From: Callipepla californica brunnescens | Taxonomy: Eukaryota > Chordata > Aves > Galliformes > Odontophoridae | Direction of reading: 5' to 3' | DNA: 64,000 bases | NCBI GenBank assembly: GCA_023055505.1 | Contig: JALIRH010000095.1 | Coordinates: forward strand, 310,001 to 374,000 | Program-made: the position numbers and the translations under genes | Shown here: positions 31,801 to 43,055 of the stretch, in pieces | How the letters are laid out: each line of letters starts with the position of its first letter | Position numbering within the stretch: the stretch's first letter is position 1 | The notes under the pieces: generated by a model | Seen by the model: only the letters and a program-made list of their open reading frames with translations | Told to the model about the DNA's origin: nothing | Database searches by the model: none

Positions 31801-34800
31801 CAACAAATCGCGGTTGAAACCTGAAAGTGACTCTAATTCTGGTGTTGTAAGTGAATGGATGCTGGATCCCAGTGTTAGTGAGAGGGAAAGTTTTGATTCT
31901 CATTCTGCTCTACTACTGAATGCAACGTATGTCTGCATCATTCATTCATCTACGAGCACGTTTTCATTCTTTTCTCTGAGCAGTCTTGTTATTCCTTTTC
32001 CTACCTCTAGTTAATATCGTCACACAAGTTTTTCTTGCCAAACAAACAATTCATTCCCTTTTTCTTTTGGAACGGTATGGTATTCAGCGCTAAAAAGTCC
32101 AATAGTAGCGTTAAGTACGTCAAGCTGTTTCTTCTACCAAATGTATGTTTGATTCCACCTCTTCTAAGTGTTCCCAAAAACACTGTCAGCGGAGCGTTGC
32201 AAAAGCCACTTTTAACAAGTATAGCAAACCGGCAGAGTGTTAATGTTCGAACCGCGAAGAACCGCGTCTCAGGCTCGAATCGCATCAATCGCGGCTACTG
32301 CTGCTTTTGCCGCTGAAGAAAGACGCCAGTCAGGCGGCAGCAGTGCACTGAATCGCGCCTTTTCAAAAATCAGCCGGTAGCGGTCCTATTCCAACAATTC
32401 GCGGTTTACATGTGAAAGTGACTCGGTTTCAGGAGTTGGAAGTGAATGTATGCTGGATCCCATTGTTACTGGGAAGGAAAGTTTTGATTCTCATTCTGCT
32501 CTGCTACTGAATGCAACGTATGTCTGCATCGTTCATTCATCTGCGAGCACGTTTTCCTTCTTTTCTCTGACCAGTGCTGTTGTCCTTTTTACTTCCTCAA
32601 TCTAACACATTCACTTCAATTTTCTTACAATACCCGCGGATCTTTCTCATTCTCTCTCAAAAAGGTATGTTTTTCAGAACTATGGAAGCAATGGAGAGGC
32701 GTTAAGTACGGAAAGCTGGTTCCTCTCCCAAAGGCGTGTGTGATTCCACCGCTTCTAAGGGTTCCCCAGAAAACCTTGTCACCGGAGCATCGGAATAGCC
32801 CCCTTTAGAAGCAGAGCTAAGCGGCAGAGAATTTGATGCTCGAACCGCGCTTAGCCGCGGATTCCCATTCTCTCGCACCAATCGCGGCTCCTGCTGCTTT
32901 TGCCGCTGAAGAAAGACGCCAGTCAGCCGGTAAAAGTGCACTGAATCGCGGCTTCAGTAATCAGCCGGTAGCGGTTCTTCTCCAACAAATCGCGGTTTAC
33001 ACGTGAAAGTGACTCCGTTTCAGGAGTTGTAAGTGTATGTATGTTGCATCCCAATGTTAGTGGGAGGGAAAGTTTTGATTCTCATTCTGCTCTACTACTG
33101 AATGCAACGTACGTCTGCATCGTTCATTCATCTACGAGCACGTTTTCATTCTTTTCTCTGACCAGTCTTGTTATTCCTTTTCAGTACCTCTAGTTAATAT
33201 CGTCACACAAGTTTTTCTTGCCAAACAAACAATTCATTCCCTTTTTCTTTTGGAACGGTATGGTATTCAGAGCTAAAAAGTCCAATAGTAGCGTTGAGTA
33301 CGTTAAACTTTTTCTTCTACCAAATGTATGTTTGATTCCAGCTCTTCGAAGTGTTCCCCAAAAACACTATCATCGGAGCGTTGCAAAAGCCTTCTTTAAC
33401 AAGCAGAGCAAACCGGCAGAGTGTTAATATTCGAACCGCTCAGAACCTCGGATTCCGCTCGAATCTCATCAATCGCGGCTCCTGCTGCTTTTGCCGCTGT
33501 AGAAAGACGCCAGTCAGGCGGCAGCAGTGCACTGAATCGCGGCTTTTCAAAAATCAGCCGGTAGCGGTTCTTCTCCAACAATTCGCGGTTTACACGTGAA
33601 AGTGACTCGGTTTCAGGAGTTGGAAGAGAATGTGTGCTGGATCCCAGTTTTAATAGAAGTGAAAGTTTTAATTCTTTTTCTGCTCTGTTACTGTATGCAA
33701 CGTACGTCTGCATCGTTCATTCATCTGCGAGCACGTTTTCATTCTTTTCTCTGACCAGTGCTCTTATCCTTTTACTTCCTTAATCTAATACACTCACTTG
33801 GATTTTCTTACAATACCGGCGGAACTTTCTCATTCTCTCTCAAAAAGGGATGTTTTTCAGAACTATGAAAGCAATGGAGAGACGTTAAGTACGGAAAGAT
33901 AATTCCTCTCCCAAAGGTGTGTGTGATTCCACCGCTTCTAAGGGTTCCCCAGAAAACCTTGTCACCGGAGCATCGGAATAGCCCCCTTTAGAAGTAGAGA
34001 AAAAGCGGCAGAGAATTTGATGCTCGAACCGCGCTTAGCCGCGGATTCCGATTCAATCGCACCAGTCGCGGCTCCTGCTGCTTTTGCCGCTGAAGAAAGA
34101 CGCTAGTCAGCCGGTAAAAGTGCACGGAATCGCGGCTTCAGTAATCAGCCGGTAGCGGTTCTTCTCCAACAAATCGCGGTTTACACGTGAAAGTGACTCC
34201 GTTTCAGGAGTTGTATGTGTATGTATGCTGCATCCCAATGTTAGTGGGAGGGAAAGTTTTAATTCTCATTCTGCTCTACTGAATGCAACGTATGTCTGCA
34301 TCATTCATTCATCTACGAGCACGTTTTCATTCTTTACTCTGACCTGTGTTGTTATTCTTTTTCGTACTTCTAGTTAATACATGGAAAAACTTTTTCTTGT
34401 CGAACACAAGTATCTTTCGATTCTCTTTTGCAAAAGTATGGTATTCAGAGATAAAGAAGCAAAAGAGAAACGTTTATTAAGGAAAGCTGTTTCCTCTACC
34501 AAATGGATGTGTGATTCCACCGCTTATAAGTGTTCCCCAAAAACACTGTCATCTGAGCATTGCAAATGCTACCTTTTACAAACATAGCAAACCGGTAGCG
34601 AGCTAATGTTCGAACCGCGGAAAACCGTGAATCATGTTCGAATCGCATCAATCGCGGCTCCTGCTGCTTTTGCCGCTGAAGAAAGAAGCCAGTCAGTTGA
34701 AAGACGTGCACTGAATTGCGTCTTCAGTAATCAGCCGGTAGCGGTTCTATTCCAACAAATCGCGGTTTACACGTGAAAGTGACTCCGTTTCAGGAGTTGT

Positions 34801-35945
34801 AAGTGTATGTATGTTGCATCCCAATGTTAGTGGGAGGGAAAGTTTTGATTCTCATTCTGCTCTACTACTGAATGCAACGTATGTCTGCATCATTCATTCA
34901 TCTACGAGCACGTTTTCATTCCTTTCTCTGACCAGTCTTGTTATTCCTTTTCCTACCTCTTTTTAATATCGTCACACAAGTTTTTCTTGCCAAACAAACA
35001 ATTCATTCCCTTTTTCTTTTGGAACGGTATGGTATTCAGAGCTAAAAAGTCAAATAGTAGCGTTAAGTACGTTAAACTTTTTCTTCTACCAAATGTATGT
35101 TTGATTCCACCTCTTCTAAGTGTTCCCCATAAACACTGTCAGTGGAGCGTTGCAAAAGCCACTTTTAACAAACATAGCAAACCGGCAGCGTGTTAATGTT
35201 CGAACCACGAAGAACCGCGTCTCAGGCTCGAATCGCATCAATCGCGGCTACTGCTGCTTTTGCCGCTGAAGAAAGACGCCAGTCAGGCGGCAGCAGTGCA
35301 CTGAATCGCGGCTTTTCAAAAATCAGCCGGTAGCGGTCCTATTCCAACAATTCGCGGTTTACACGTGAAAGTGACTCGGTTTCAGGAGTTGGAAGAGAAT
35401 GTGTGCTGGATCCCAGTGTTAATGGGAAGGAAAGTTTTGATTCTCATTCTGCTCTGCTACTGAATGCAACGTATGTCTGCATCGTTCATTCATCTGCGAG
35501 CACGTTTTCCTTCTTTTCTCTGACCAGTGCTGTTATCCTTTTTACTTCCTCAATCTAACACATTCACTTCAATTTTCTTACAATACCCGCGGATCTTTCT
35601 CATTCTCTCTCAAAAAGGGATGTTTTTCAGAACTATGGAAGCAATGGAGAGGCGTTAAGTACGGAAAGCTGGTTCCTCTCCCAAAGGCGTGTGTGATTCC
35701 ACCGCTTCTAAGGGTTCCCCAGAAAACCTTGTCACCGGAGCATCGGAATAGCCCCCTTTAAGAAGCAGAGAAAAAGCGGCCGAGAGTTTGATGCTCGAAC
35801 CGCGCTTAGCCGCGGATTCCCGTTCAATCGCATCAATCGCGGCTCCTGCTGCTTTTGCCGCTGAAGAAAGACGCCAGTCAGCCGGCTGCCGTGCACTCAA
35901 TAGCGCCTTCTCTAATCAGCCGGCATCGGTCCTATTCCAACACAT
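25871..35945. repeat. ~591-bp satellite with five-monomer higher-order repeat
   Basis: Seventeen occurrences of the marker GAAAGTGACT at 26165, 26757, 27106, 27691, 28284, 28868, 29460, 30051, 30643, 31235, 31823, 32414, 33005, 33598, 34189, 34775 and 35367 give monomers of 584-593 bp, apart from one short one. Monomers five apart are much more alike than neighbours (28868/31823/34775, 29460/32414/35367, 30051/33005, 30643/33598), giving a higher-order period of about 2,952-2,955 bp. The conserved core of each monomer is GCTGCTTTTGCCGCTGAAG plus CpG-rich words such as AATCGCGGCT. Small open frames here are not conserved as coding sequence. I do not recognise this satellite. Confidence 0.93.
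26757..27105. repeat. Truncated satellite monomer (349 bp)
   Basis: The only strongly shortened monomer: about 240 bp are missing between AAAGATTTGATTCTCGTG and the GTGTGATTCTACCGC word. It lies near the left edge of the array, as expected where unequal exchange is less effective. Confidence 0.75.
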
Positions 35946-37370
35946 ACGCTAAAGCTAAACCTCACCCTACTCTCACCCTTACGCACCAGCTAACCCTGCC
36001 TCAATCCCTACATACAGATCAAATCCGAAACCTAAACCTAACCCTAAACCTCAACTTCATGCTAACATCAACACTCAACCTAATCCTATCCCTAAATAGA
36101 ATCATCACATTGAGAAACACTTTCTCCCTAACCCTAATCCGAAATCGAATCCGAAACCTCAAAGAATCCCAAACCCTTTCCATAGCTCTAACCCAATGCT
36201 GAACCCTACCCTGACCCACTTTCACTACCCCTTACCATAAAACTCAATCAACACCAAAACCCACCCCTGACACTAAACCTAACACTAATTCTTATCCTAA
36301 CCCTAACCCAAACACTTACCCTAATCCGAACCAAAACCCAAGCCCTAACCCGAGCACAAAGCCTTCCCTTGCCCCTCATTCTATTCTGAACCCTAACCGG
36401 AAACCTAACACTTACCCTAAGACCAACCCTTTCCCTAAACAGAAATCTATCCCTAGCAGAAGCGGAACCCAAGCAAAAACTCCTACTTTAACACCAACCC
36501 CAAGTTGATGCCCAAGCCTAAACCTGACACATAGCATCAGATTACCACAACCCTCACCTAAACTCTAACCCCAACCCTAACACTAAGACTTACCCTAGCT
36601 ATCTGATGGTCCTCATACCCTATTCCAATTCCTAAACCCAAGGCAAACACCACACCAAAAGCAATGCCTACCATTTTCCAAACCTGAAACTTAAAGTCAA
36701 CCTAAACCTTACTCTAACCGTATATCAAACCCTGACCATTAGCCTCATTGTGACTCTAAGTCTGCCTTCAATCGAAATCTGACCCTAAAACCAACCCCAA
36801 CTCAAAGCCCAACCCTAAACCTAAAGCTAAGCATCAGATTACTGCAGATCTCACCTAACCTATCCCTACTTCTAACCCCAAACCCAATCCAAACGCCAAA
36901 CCTATTCCTAACCTAACACTAAGCCAGAACCCAACCCAAGGCCTACCCCTTCTCTCAGCCTAACACTCAAACTAACCTAGACCCAAAACCAACCCTAAAT
37001 CAAATCCTAACCCTCCCCCTTACTCTATCCTGTACCCAAGCAAGGCGTAACCCTTCTCTGATCCTAAAACTAAAGAGAGCTCTACCCCATACTCTAAACC
37101 TTCATCTACACCAAAACCTAACCCTATCCCTAATCCAAAACCTAACCCTAAACCTAACCCGAACTCTAACCTTAATCCTAAACCTAAACCTTACCCTAAC
37201 CCTAAGCCTAACCTTAACCCTAAGCCTTCTCTGAACCTCAAACTAAAGAGAACCCTAGCCCTTGCACTAAACCTTCAGCTACACAAAAAAATAACCCTAA
37301 CCTAATCCTAAAACAAACCCTCAACCTAACCCAAAGCATCAGATTACCACAACCCTAACCTGACACCTAC
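35946..37370 (-). repeat. Diverged telomere-like block, CCCTAA orientation
   Basis: Degenerate CCCTAA-type DNA. Stretches of it are the reverse complement of the right half of the array units: AGCATCAGATTACTGCAG near 36835 pairs with CTGCGGTAATCTGATGCT near 10078, and CTAACACTAAGCCAGAACCC near 36914 with GGGTTTGGTTCTGGCTTAG near 9966. It is therefore an old inverted relative of the unit on the other side of the satellite. Few pure TTAGGG runs remain. No gene. Confidence 0.85.
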
Positions 37371-37531
37371 ACTCAAATGCATCCTTCCCCTTATTTGAAG
37401 CAAAGTGAAATCCTAAATGGAATTCATAGGAAGAGCGAATTCACCAATCTTCATCGTATACAATGCACAATACATATACAATATACATACAAAGCGTACA
37501 AGGAAATGACTGAGTTTTCTCGTCTGTTAAA

Positions 37532-37562
<31 letters not shown>

Positions 37563-37575
37563 GTTTTACATTTTT
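37371..37575. other. Short unassigned sequence with A-rich tract
   Basis: About 200 bp not recognisably telomeric or retroviral, ending in an (AAAAC)n-rich tract at 37528-37562. The tract is adjacent to the truncated 3' end of the class I provirus. It could be the tail of an unrecognised retroposon. Confidence 0.5.
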
Positions 37576-38700
37576 CTTAGAGTGGTTTGTAGATCGTCCG
37601 AAGTCTTGGACACCTCCCACTGGGGTCCTGTGTCACGGATTGGTCCTTTCACATGGCTTGCATGGATCCATCTGCGCTCAGCTGTCCGGATGGCTGTTTC
37701 TGTTGCTAATAAAACAAGAAAAGGTCCTTCCCAGCGGGGAGTTAGAGATGACTCTTTCCACGTTTTAATTTAAACCTTGTCTCCTGGACTGATTCCATGT
37801 ATTGCCATATCTAGCGGAGGCCGTTGGACCACCAGTCCTTCCATTCTTCATTCATTCCTTCTCTTATTCATTTCAATTCAATATTCCTGTATTTTCTTCT
37901 ACCTTGGGATGTTCCGATGGGAGTTCTAAATCATATGGCATTCCATATCCCATTTCAAAAGGTGATATTCCAGTCTCTCTTCTTCGTTCTGTTCTTCAGT
38001 TAAGTAGTGCCAGTGGCAAACACTTCATCCAAGACATCTTGGTTTCAATCATTCCTTTAGTAAGCCGCTTTGGAAGTTCCCCATTCGACCTTTCTACTTT
38101 TCCAGAGCTCTGTGGGTGCCATGGGGTGCGATATTCCCATTTGGTCCCCATTGGAGCTAAAGCCTCTTACACTGCCTTTAATACAAAGTGAGGGTCTCTA
38201 GCTGAATCTGCAACTTCCATGTTCCCATATCTGGGGATAATATGTTCGAACAATGTCTTGATTACTGTCTGGGCTGTTGCCCTAGCGGTGGGGTAGGCCT
38301 CCAGAAAATGTGTTCAATGGGCGATTCTTCCTAAGAAGTACTTCTATCTTCCAACCCTGGGGAGATCTGTGAAGTCTATCTGCATTTGAGCAAAAGGTCT
38401 GACAGCCCATTCCCTTCCTCCCTGTATTTTTTCCCTCAGTTGTTGTTTCTTTCCTTTCCTCCAAATCATACAATGATCTACAATTCCTTTGGCTATGCTA
38501 GAAATGCCTATACACATCTATTTCATTGTGAATTGGTCCACCAAGGCCTGAAGCCCGCAATGAGTCTGATTAGGAAATTCTCATCTTCTCCAAGCTTTAG
38601 GGATTACCTCTCTTCCATCAGCTAATAACCATTTTCCCTCCTTTTCCTCAACCTCCATTTGTCGGAGCCGCTCTTTTCGCTTCTTCATCAGCAAAATTAG
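37576..38700 (-). pseudogene. Integrase region of class I provirus pol
   Basis: Minus strand. The catalytic-core word WHPQSSGKVERSNG, containing the third acidic residue, is near 38080-38125. The C-terminal domain is at 37576-37770 (PRWEGPF, then [10 protein letters not shown]), a gammaretroviral signature. The zinc-binding N-terminal domain and first acidic residues are expected toward 38700, but frame breaks make them hard to follow. The element ends directly after this domain. Inactive relic. Confidence 0.8.
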
Positions 38701-39270
38701 TTCCCCTTATTTCAGCCGACATCGCCCTCTGGTGCCTTTCCGTGTACTACTGCGCTTTTCTCTGGTTCTCTTCTTGCCCTCAGAGTTTGTCTTCTTAACG
38801 ACTGGTGAATTAACCCTTTCCCGGGTGAGTTTACCAATCCTCTTTCCTCCCATCTTTTTCCCAAGGTATGGACTACCCCATACGCATACCTAGAATCTGT
38901 AGAGATAGTCCCAATGCTTCCTTTCAACATTTGAAGGGCTGTAAGGATTGTATAGAATTTCACAGCCTGAGCTGACCACGTTCTGTCCAATGCTCCCGAT
39001 TCAATTACTGGAAATGTTTTCCCGTTTAGTAGAGCATCCCCTGATTTTCCTTTTCCTTCTACCACCCGGGAGGAGCCATCTACAAATCATTTGCCCCCTT
39101 CTAAGAACTTCTCCTCTTCTAAGTCCTCCCCTCTTTTAGCCTGATACTCTATACACTGAATGCAATCATGGCTTAAATCTTCATCTGGTTCCCCATAGAA
39201 AAATTGAGCAGGATTTGGCAAACTTGGAGTTTCTATTTCTAATTGAGGAGAATGGATTAGGATTCCTTCC
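38701..39270 (-). pseudogene. RNase H region of class I provirus pol
   Basis: The minus-strand frame at 38712-39065 includes an AQA motif before the helix and STDSRYAYGVVHTLG, the gammaretroviral-type RNase H sequence with a catalytic Asp. The N-terminal DGSS-like part lies further right near 39070, in another frame. The domain degrades the RNA strand of RNA:DNA hybrids; this copy is broken up by frameshifts and stops. Confidence 0.8.
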
Positions 39271-40660
39271 TATTTCAATAGTCTAGCATCTGTAATCCAC
39301 TTCTCTGCTTTTTCTTGGAGTACTCCCCTTATTGTCATGTGGACTATACACTTGTAATTCACCCCTGAAAGTCATCTTCCCTGCTTCTTCTACTAACAGA
39401 GCTACAGCAACTATTGCTCGTAGACAGGTAGGCCACCCACGGCTAACGGGATCCAAGAGTTTTGAAAAGTATCCTGCTGGCTTCTTCTTCCCGGCCCATT
39501 CCTGGCTCACTACTCCAAAAGCGATCCCTTCGTCTGTATTTACAAAAAGGGAAAATGGGCTTTTTAGATCAGGTAAGCTTAACGCTGGTGCATGAAGAAG
39601 ATCTACCTTGAAGTCTTCTAATCTTTGCTCATCCTCCTGGCTCCACTTTCTTCAGCCATCTTGTACTAGTTTCTGCTATAAAAGCTTTACCTTACTGCTA
39701 TCATTCTCAATCCATTGTCGACAGCATCCTAGCAGCCCTAACATCTGCCTCACCTGCCTCTTGCCTCTTGGGGCTTTTCAAGATCAAATCCCATTTGCCC
39801 GTTCTGGATCTAATGTCTTATTTCCCTTGCTTAACCAATGTCCCAAATATTTCACTTCCTCTTCTGTAAATTGGCATTTTGCCTTTGAAACTTGGAACCC
39901 CTTTGAACCAAAGAAATGCAATAGTTTAATGCTCTCCTGTCTAACTGTCTCCTCGCCTGCTCCAGCTAATAGTAAGTCATCTACATATTGCACTAAGGTT
40001 GCCTGTGGGTTTAGTTCATCAGTTTTTAGTACTTGCTCAAGGGCTTGCCCAAACAAGTTAGGGATTCTGTGAATCCCTGTGGGAGCACTGTCCCTCTGAG
40101 TTGTTGTTTTCTATGGGGGTTTGGATCTTCCCACTCGAAGACAAAGTAGTCTCTGCATTCTGCCGTCAGGGGGCAGGTCCAAAAAGCATCCTTGAAATCA
40201 ATTCCACTATACTACTGAGATTCTGGCTTCAATTGACCGAGCAGCATATAGGGGTTTGCCACTACTGGGAAGCGGGGAATTGTTCTCTCCTTAATTTCCC
40301 TTGAGTCGTGGACCAATCTGTATGTGCCATAAGGTTTTTTTTTTTACATGGAGTATGGGAGTATTCTAGGGAGACATACAAGGCTCTAATAGTTCTTTAG
40401 ATATTAATCTCTCCATTTCAGGTTGTAGCCCTGATTTACCTTCCTGTGAAATGGGATATTGTTTCACCCTAATTGGAATGCCTGGGTCCTTTAGAATCAC
40501 TTCAAAGGGTTCTATGTCTAACTTCCCTACTGATTCTGGACTCTACCAAACTTCTGGGTTAATTCTAGCCTCATCTTCTATCGTTAGAGTACGTTGCTGA
40601 ACAGTTAATTCTCTATCTTTTACTTCCAAATGTATTCCTAACTCCACAATTCAATCTCTC
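39271..40660 (-). pseudogene. Reverse transcriptase region of class I provirus pol
   Basis: Minus strand. The open part at 39784-40056 contains FGQALEQ and the active-site YVDDLLLAG followed by KYLGHWLSKG, diagnostic of gammaretrovirus-like RT. Connection-domain words (FSKLLDPVSRGWPTCLRA) follow at 39283-39510. The fingers region near 40100-40660 is fragmented, and a homopolymer of at least nine T on the plus strand near 40340 disrupts the frame. The active-site Tyr-Val-Asp-Asp itself is intact, unlike that of the class II provirus. Confidence 0.85.
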
Positions 40661-40671
40661 CCTAGCAAATT

Positions 40672-40938
40672 CTATTCTGCTTCAGGTACCAATAAAAAAG
40701 ACTCAGTTCCATAGGTGCTAGGTGATTCTATTTCTACCTGCTTTACAACAGGTACCATAAAAGGTTCCCCTTTTGTTCCAATTACTTGTAGCTCTTCCGA
40801 GGATAAAGAACATCCTCCAGGTAAATATTGAACAGTCGATCTTTCTGCCCCAGACTCTACCAAAAATTCCATTTCCTGACGCTGAGAACCCAATTTCAAT
40901 TTTATCAAGGGCTTGTTTCTTTCCCAGGTCCCCAGCAC
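40672..40938 (-). pseudogene. Retroviral protease of class I provirus, catalytic Asp replaced
   Basis: An 88-codon frame containing FLVESGAERSTV, where the retropepsin family has Asp-Thr/Ser-Gly: the catalytic Asp is Glu here (codon GAG). The second conserved region is degenerate. An aspartic protease with Glu at this position would be expected to lose most activity, and the surrounding frames are broken anyway. Confidence 0.75.
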
Positions 40939-40971
40939 ATAGAGTCCCTGACCCCCTCAGTCCTCCTGAAA

Positions 40972-42440
40972 CATTTGCTCGTCCCAGATTCTCTTTCTAC
41001 AGTCTTTCTTCATGTGTCCCTTTTTCTGACAGTAGAAGCATTCAACTGTCCTCATATCTCTGGGTCTGTTCTGCTTGGGTTGAAGCGCATTTTCTGCCCG
41101 AGGAATATTCCCTCTTCTTGCCTGGAACGCCCCCTTCTGTCCTTCTCTTACCGCGGCTATCAGACTTCCAGCTTGCCTCTTCTGAGTCTCCTCCTCTCTC
41201 CTTAACGTATACTTTCTGAGCCTCTCTCAGCAATTCATCTAATCCTCTCTCCTGCCAGTCCTCCAGCTTCTCTAGTTTCCTTCCAATATCTGTCCAGGAC
41301 CTAGCTTCAAACCGCGTTTTCAGGAGAGCTCGCCCCACGGGGTAGCAGGATCTAATCCTGAATAGAACTGTACATTTCTGCATAGTCTCTCTAACCACTC
41401 AGTAGGAGTTTCATCTTTTTTCCGTTGCTTGCCTTATTTGCCTTATTGATATTCTGTCCCCGAGGGACAGATTCTCTAATCCCTTGAATAATAAGAACTC
41501 GCAAATCTGCCATGTGAGTACCATGTTCCTGGCTCTGATTATCCCAATTGGGCCGCTGTAAGGGTCACTTTAGATCTGCTCCTGGGCCAGACGGGTGTTG
41601 CTGATCCCAGATTCACGTACCTGCCCTCCTGATCATATCCCTTTCTTCTGCTCTAAATAGTATGCCCAAAATTGCCTGTGTTTCATCCCAAGTTTAATGG
41701 TTGGGACCTGAAGATTGATCTAGCCTCTCGGAGACCCCTCAAGGATCCTCCAGCAAATTCCCCATCTCCTTCTGAAATTCCCTTATGTATCTCCTGAGTT
41801 GAAGGGAACTGAAACATAGCCAGCTCCTGGCTTTGATCCTCCGGTAGCTACAGGTATTTCTCTTAAAGGGAGAACGTTTCCTCCTTGACCTCTCTCCTGC
41901 CTAGCTTGCCTTCTAGTGATCCTTCTCCTAGGGAAGTCTAGGGGTTCACATTCAGGTTCATCTCCCAAGTCAGATTCAGCTTGCTCCGGCGGAGCCGCTG
42001 GATTCTGTTCGGGGGGAGCGTAAGGCGGGGGGATAGTGTATAATGTCCTCCTCTGTTGTATTCCTTTTTTTAATTAGGGGGAACAGAAAGGTTCCAATAT
42101 CAGATTCTACACATCATTTGCATACTCACCATCTTCCAGATTCAAAGGCTGTTTTTCATTTGCATAAGCGTTTAGAGCCTGGCAGATCCGGTCCTCAAAG
42201 GACCCAAATACTGGCCAGAACAGCTGATCTGCCCTTCTCTGCTTTCCTCCCCATACCTCCATACAGTCATGTACCATCTTCACCTCACTCTTTCCTCGTC
42301 TAGAGGGAGAATCACCCCAATGTTTTAACATTAAACCTAGGGGACTTTCTAGTGGTATGTCCGGTAGCTTTACCTGCGAGCTGTACCTAGAGTTCGGAGC
42401 TACAGGTCTCTGCACAGAAGTTCCCCAGCCCAGGGGCCGT
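40972..42440 (-). pseudogene. gag of class I provirus
   Basis: Minus strand, split over frames. The matrix-like start is at 42107-42415. Capsid/nucleocapsid parts follow leftward, with a charged coiled-coil-like stretch at 41042-41398 (KLEKLEDWQERGLDELLREA). The single nucleocapsid zinc knuckle (CFYCQKKGHMKKDC, CX2CX3GHX4C) is at about 41045-41000. One knuckle and the gene order fit gammaretrovirus-like elements. Gag builds the virion; this copy is not translatable as one protein. Confidence 0.8.
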
Positions 42441-42492
42441 CCGAAGACGGGGTGCTCCCCTGGAGTGGGAATTCCACAGCAGAGTCGCCTGG

Positions 42493-42510
42493 ATCCGAGT
42501 CACGGCACCA
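42493..42510 (-). other. Primer binding site, tRNA-His
   Basis: Plus strand reads ATCCGAGTCACGGCACCA, the 3' end of tRNA-His including CCA, so the minus strand is its complement. It lies three bases inside the 5' LTR, exactly where reverse transcription starts. Confidence 0.9.
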
Positions 42511-42513
42511 AAT

Positions 42514-42963
42514 TGTTAGAGGTGTGAAGAGAACGATACGCACCAACCGTTGCCAACAGTAAGGAATTTATTGAGCAAGCAAGAAATGAGCGGAACAGCG
42601 CTGGGCGGCTGGGAGTCTCCTCTGCACCAGAGGTGCTCAACAGGGCCCCCCAACCCCTCTTTTCATTGTCCCTTATCTCTGCATTCATGTCTTATCTTTC
42701 TCTTCCTGGGCTGCGCTGGCTGTTATCTGGGGGTCGTTCTCTGCCTCCTGGCGATCGAGATGATGAAGGCCATAGTTTTCCTCAGCTCCGATCACGCGCG
42801 CTCAAGAGGAGATTTTCACTTCTTTTTCTTTTGCAGTTTCTCCAAAGGTCACTGCTATCTGTTGTTCATTGTCCAGGTGTTAGAACTAAGCGCTGTGGCT
42901 CCAACTTGCACAAACTACAGTTTTTAGACAAAACATCGATATATCTCTTTTGAGACTTCTACA
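42514..42963 (-). mobile_element. 5' LTR of the class I provirus
   Basis: The inner end is fixed by the primer site: plus strand TGTTAGAGGTG at 42514. The outer end is placed at ACTTCTACA (42955-42963), which is the best inverted match to the inner end, giving ~450 bp. The outer edge is tentative. A minus-strand AATAAA is at 42567-42572. Confidence 0.7.
42567..42572 (-). promoter_or_regulatory. Polyadenylation signal in LTR
   Basis: AATAAA on the minus strand about 55 bp from the inner LTR end, consistent with the R/U5 boundary. Confidence 0.55.
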
Positions 42964-43055
42964 AACTACATACTTCTCAGAAAAAAAAACACGCTGAAAA
43001 ACACGGACACATCTGTCTCGAGTCGGTTTGATTAACAAGTAGAGAACTCATTTTT

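Larger units (their letters stand above)
37576..42963 (-). mobile_element. Class I (gamma-like) endogenous retrovirus, env and 3' LTR missing
   Basis: Minus-strand provirus with 5' LTR (42514-42963), tRNA-His primer site, gag with one zinc knuckle, protease, RT, RNase H and integrase up to its C-terminal domain. Sequence ends near 37576 just after integrase, so env and the 3' LTR are absent. Frames are broken at many places. Motifs (YVDD, TDSRYAYGV, CX2CX3GHX4C) point to the gammaretrovirus-like class. It sits between two diverged telomere-like blocks, 35946-37370 and 43056-44430, that read in the same orientation. Confidence 0.9.

Noticed and set aside
25871..35945. Small repeated open frames in the satellite (for example 28619-28804 and 31814-32014)
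   Set aside because: Frames are short, vary by indels between monomers, and lack coding features; their recurrence follows from the higher-order repeat.
25871..35945. CRISPR array
   Set aside because: Repeat length and spacing do not fit, the genome is vertebrate, and no cas genes are present.
25871..35945. CENP-B box in the satellite
   Set aside because: Words such as TTCGAACCGCGG do not match the TTCGNNNNANNCGGG pattern, and birds are not known to use CENP-B.
37802..38191. Plus-strand 129-codon frame in the class I provirus
   Set aside because: It is the antisense shadow of integrase, which reads correctly on the minus strand (WHPQSSGKVERSNG).
42493..42510. tRNA-His gene
   Set aside because: Only the 18-base 3' end is present, next to an LTR: it is a retroviral primer site.
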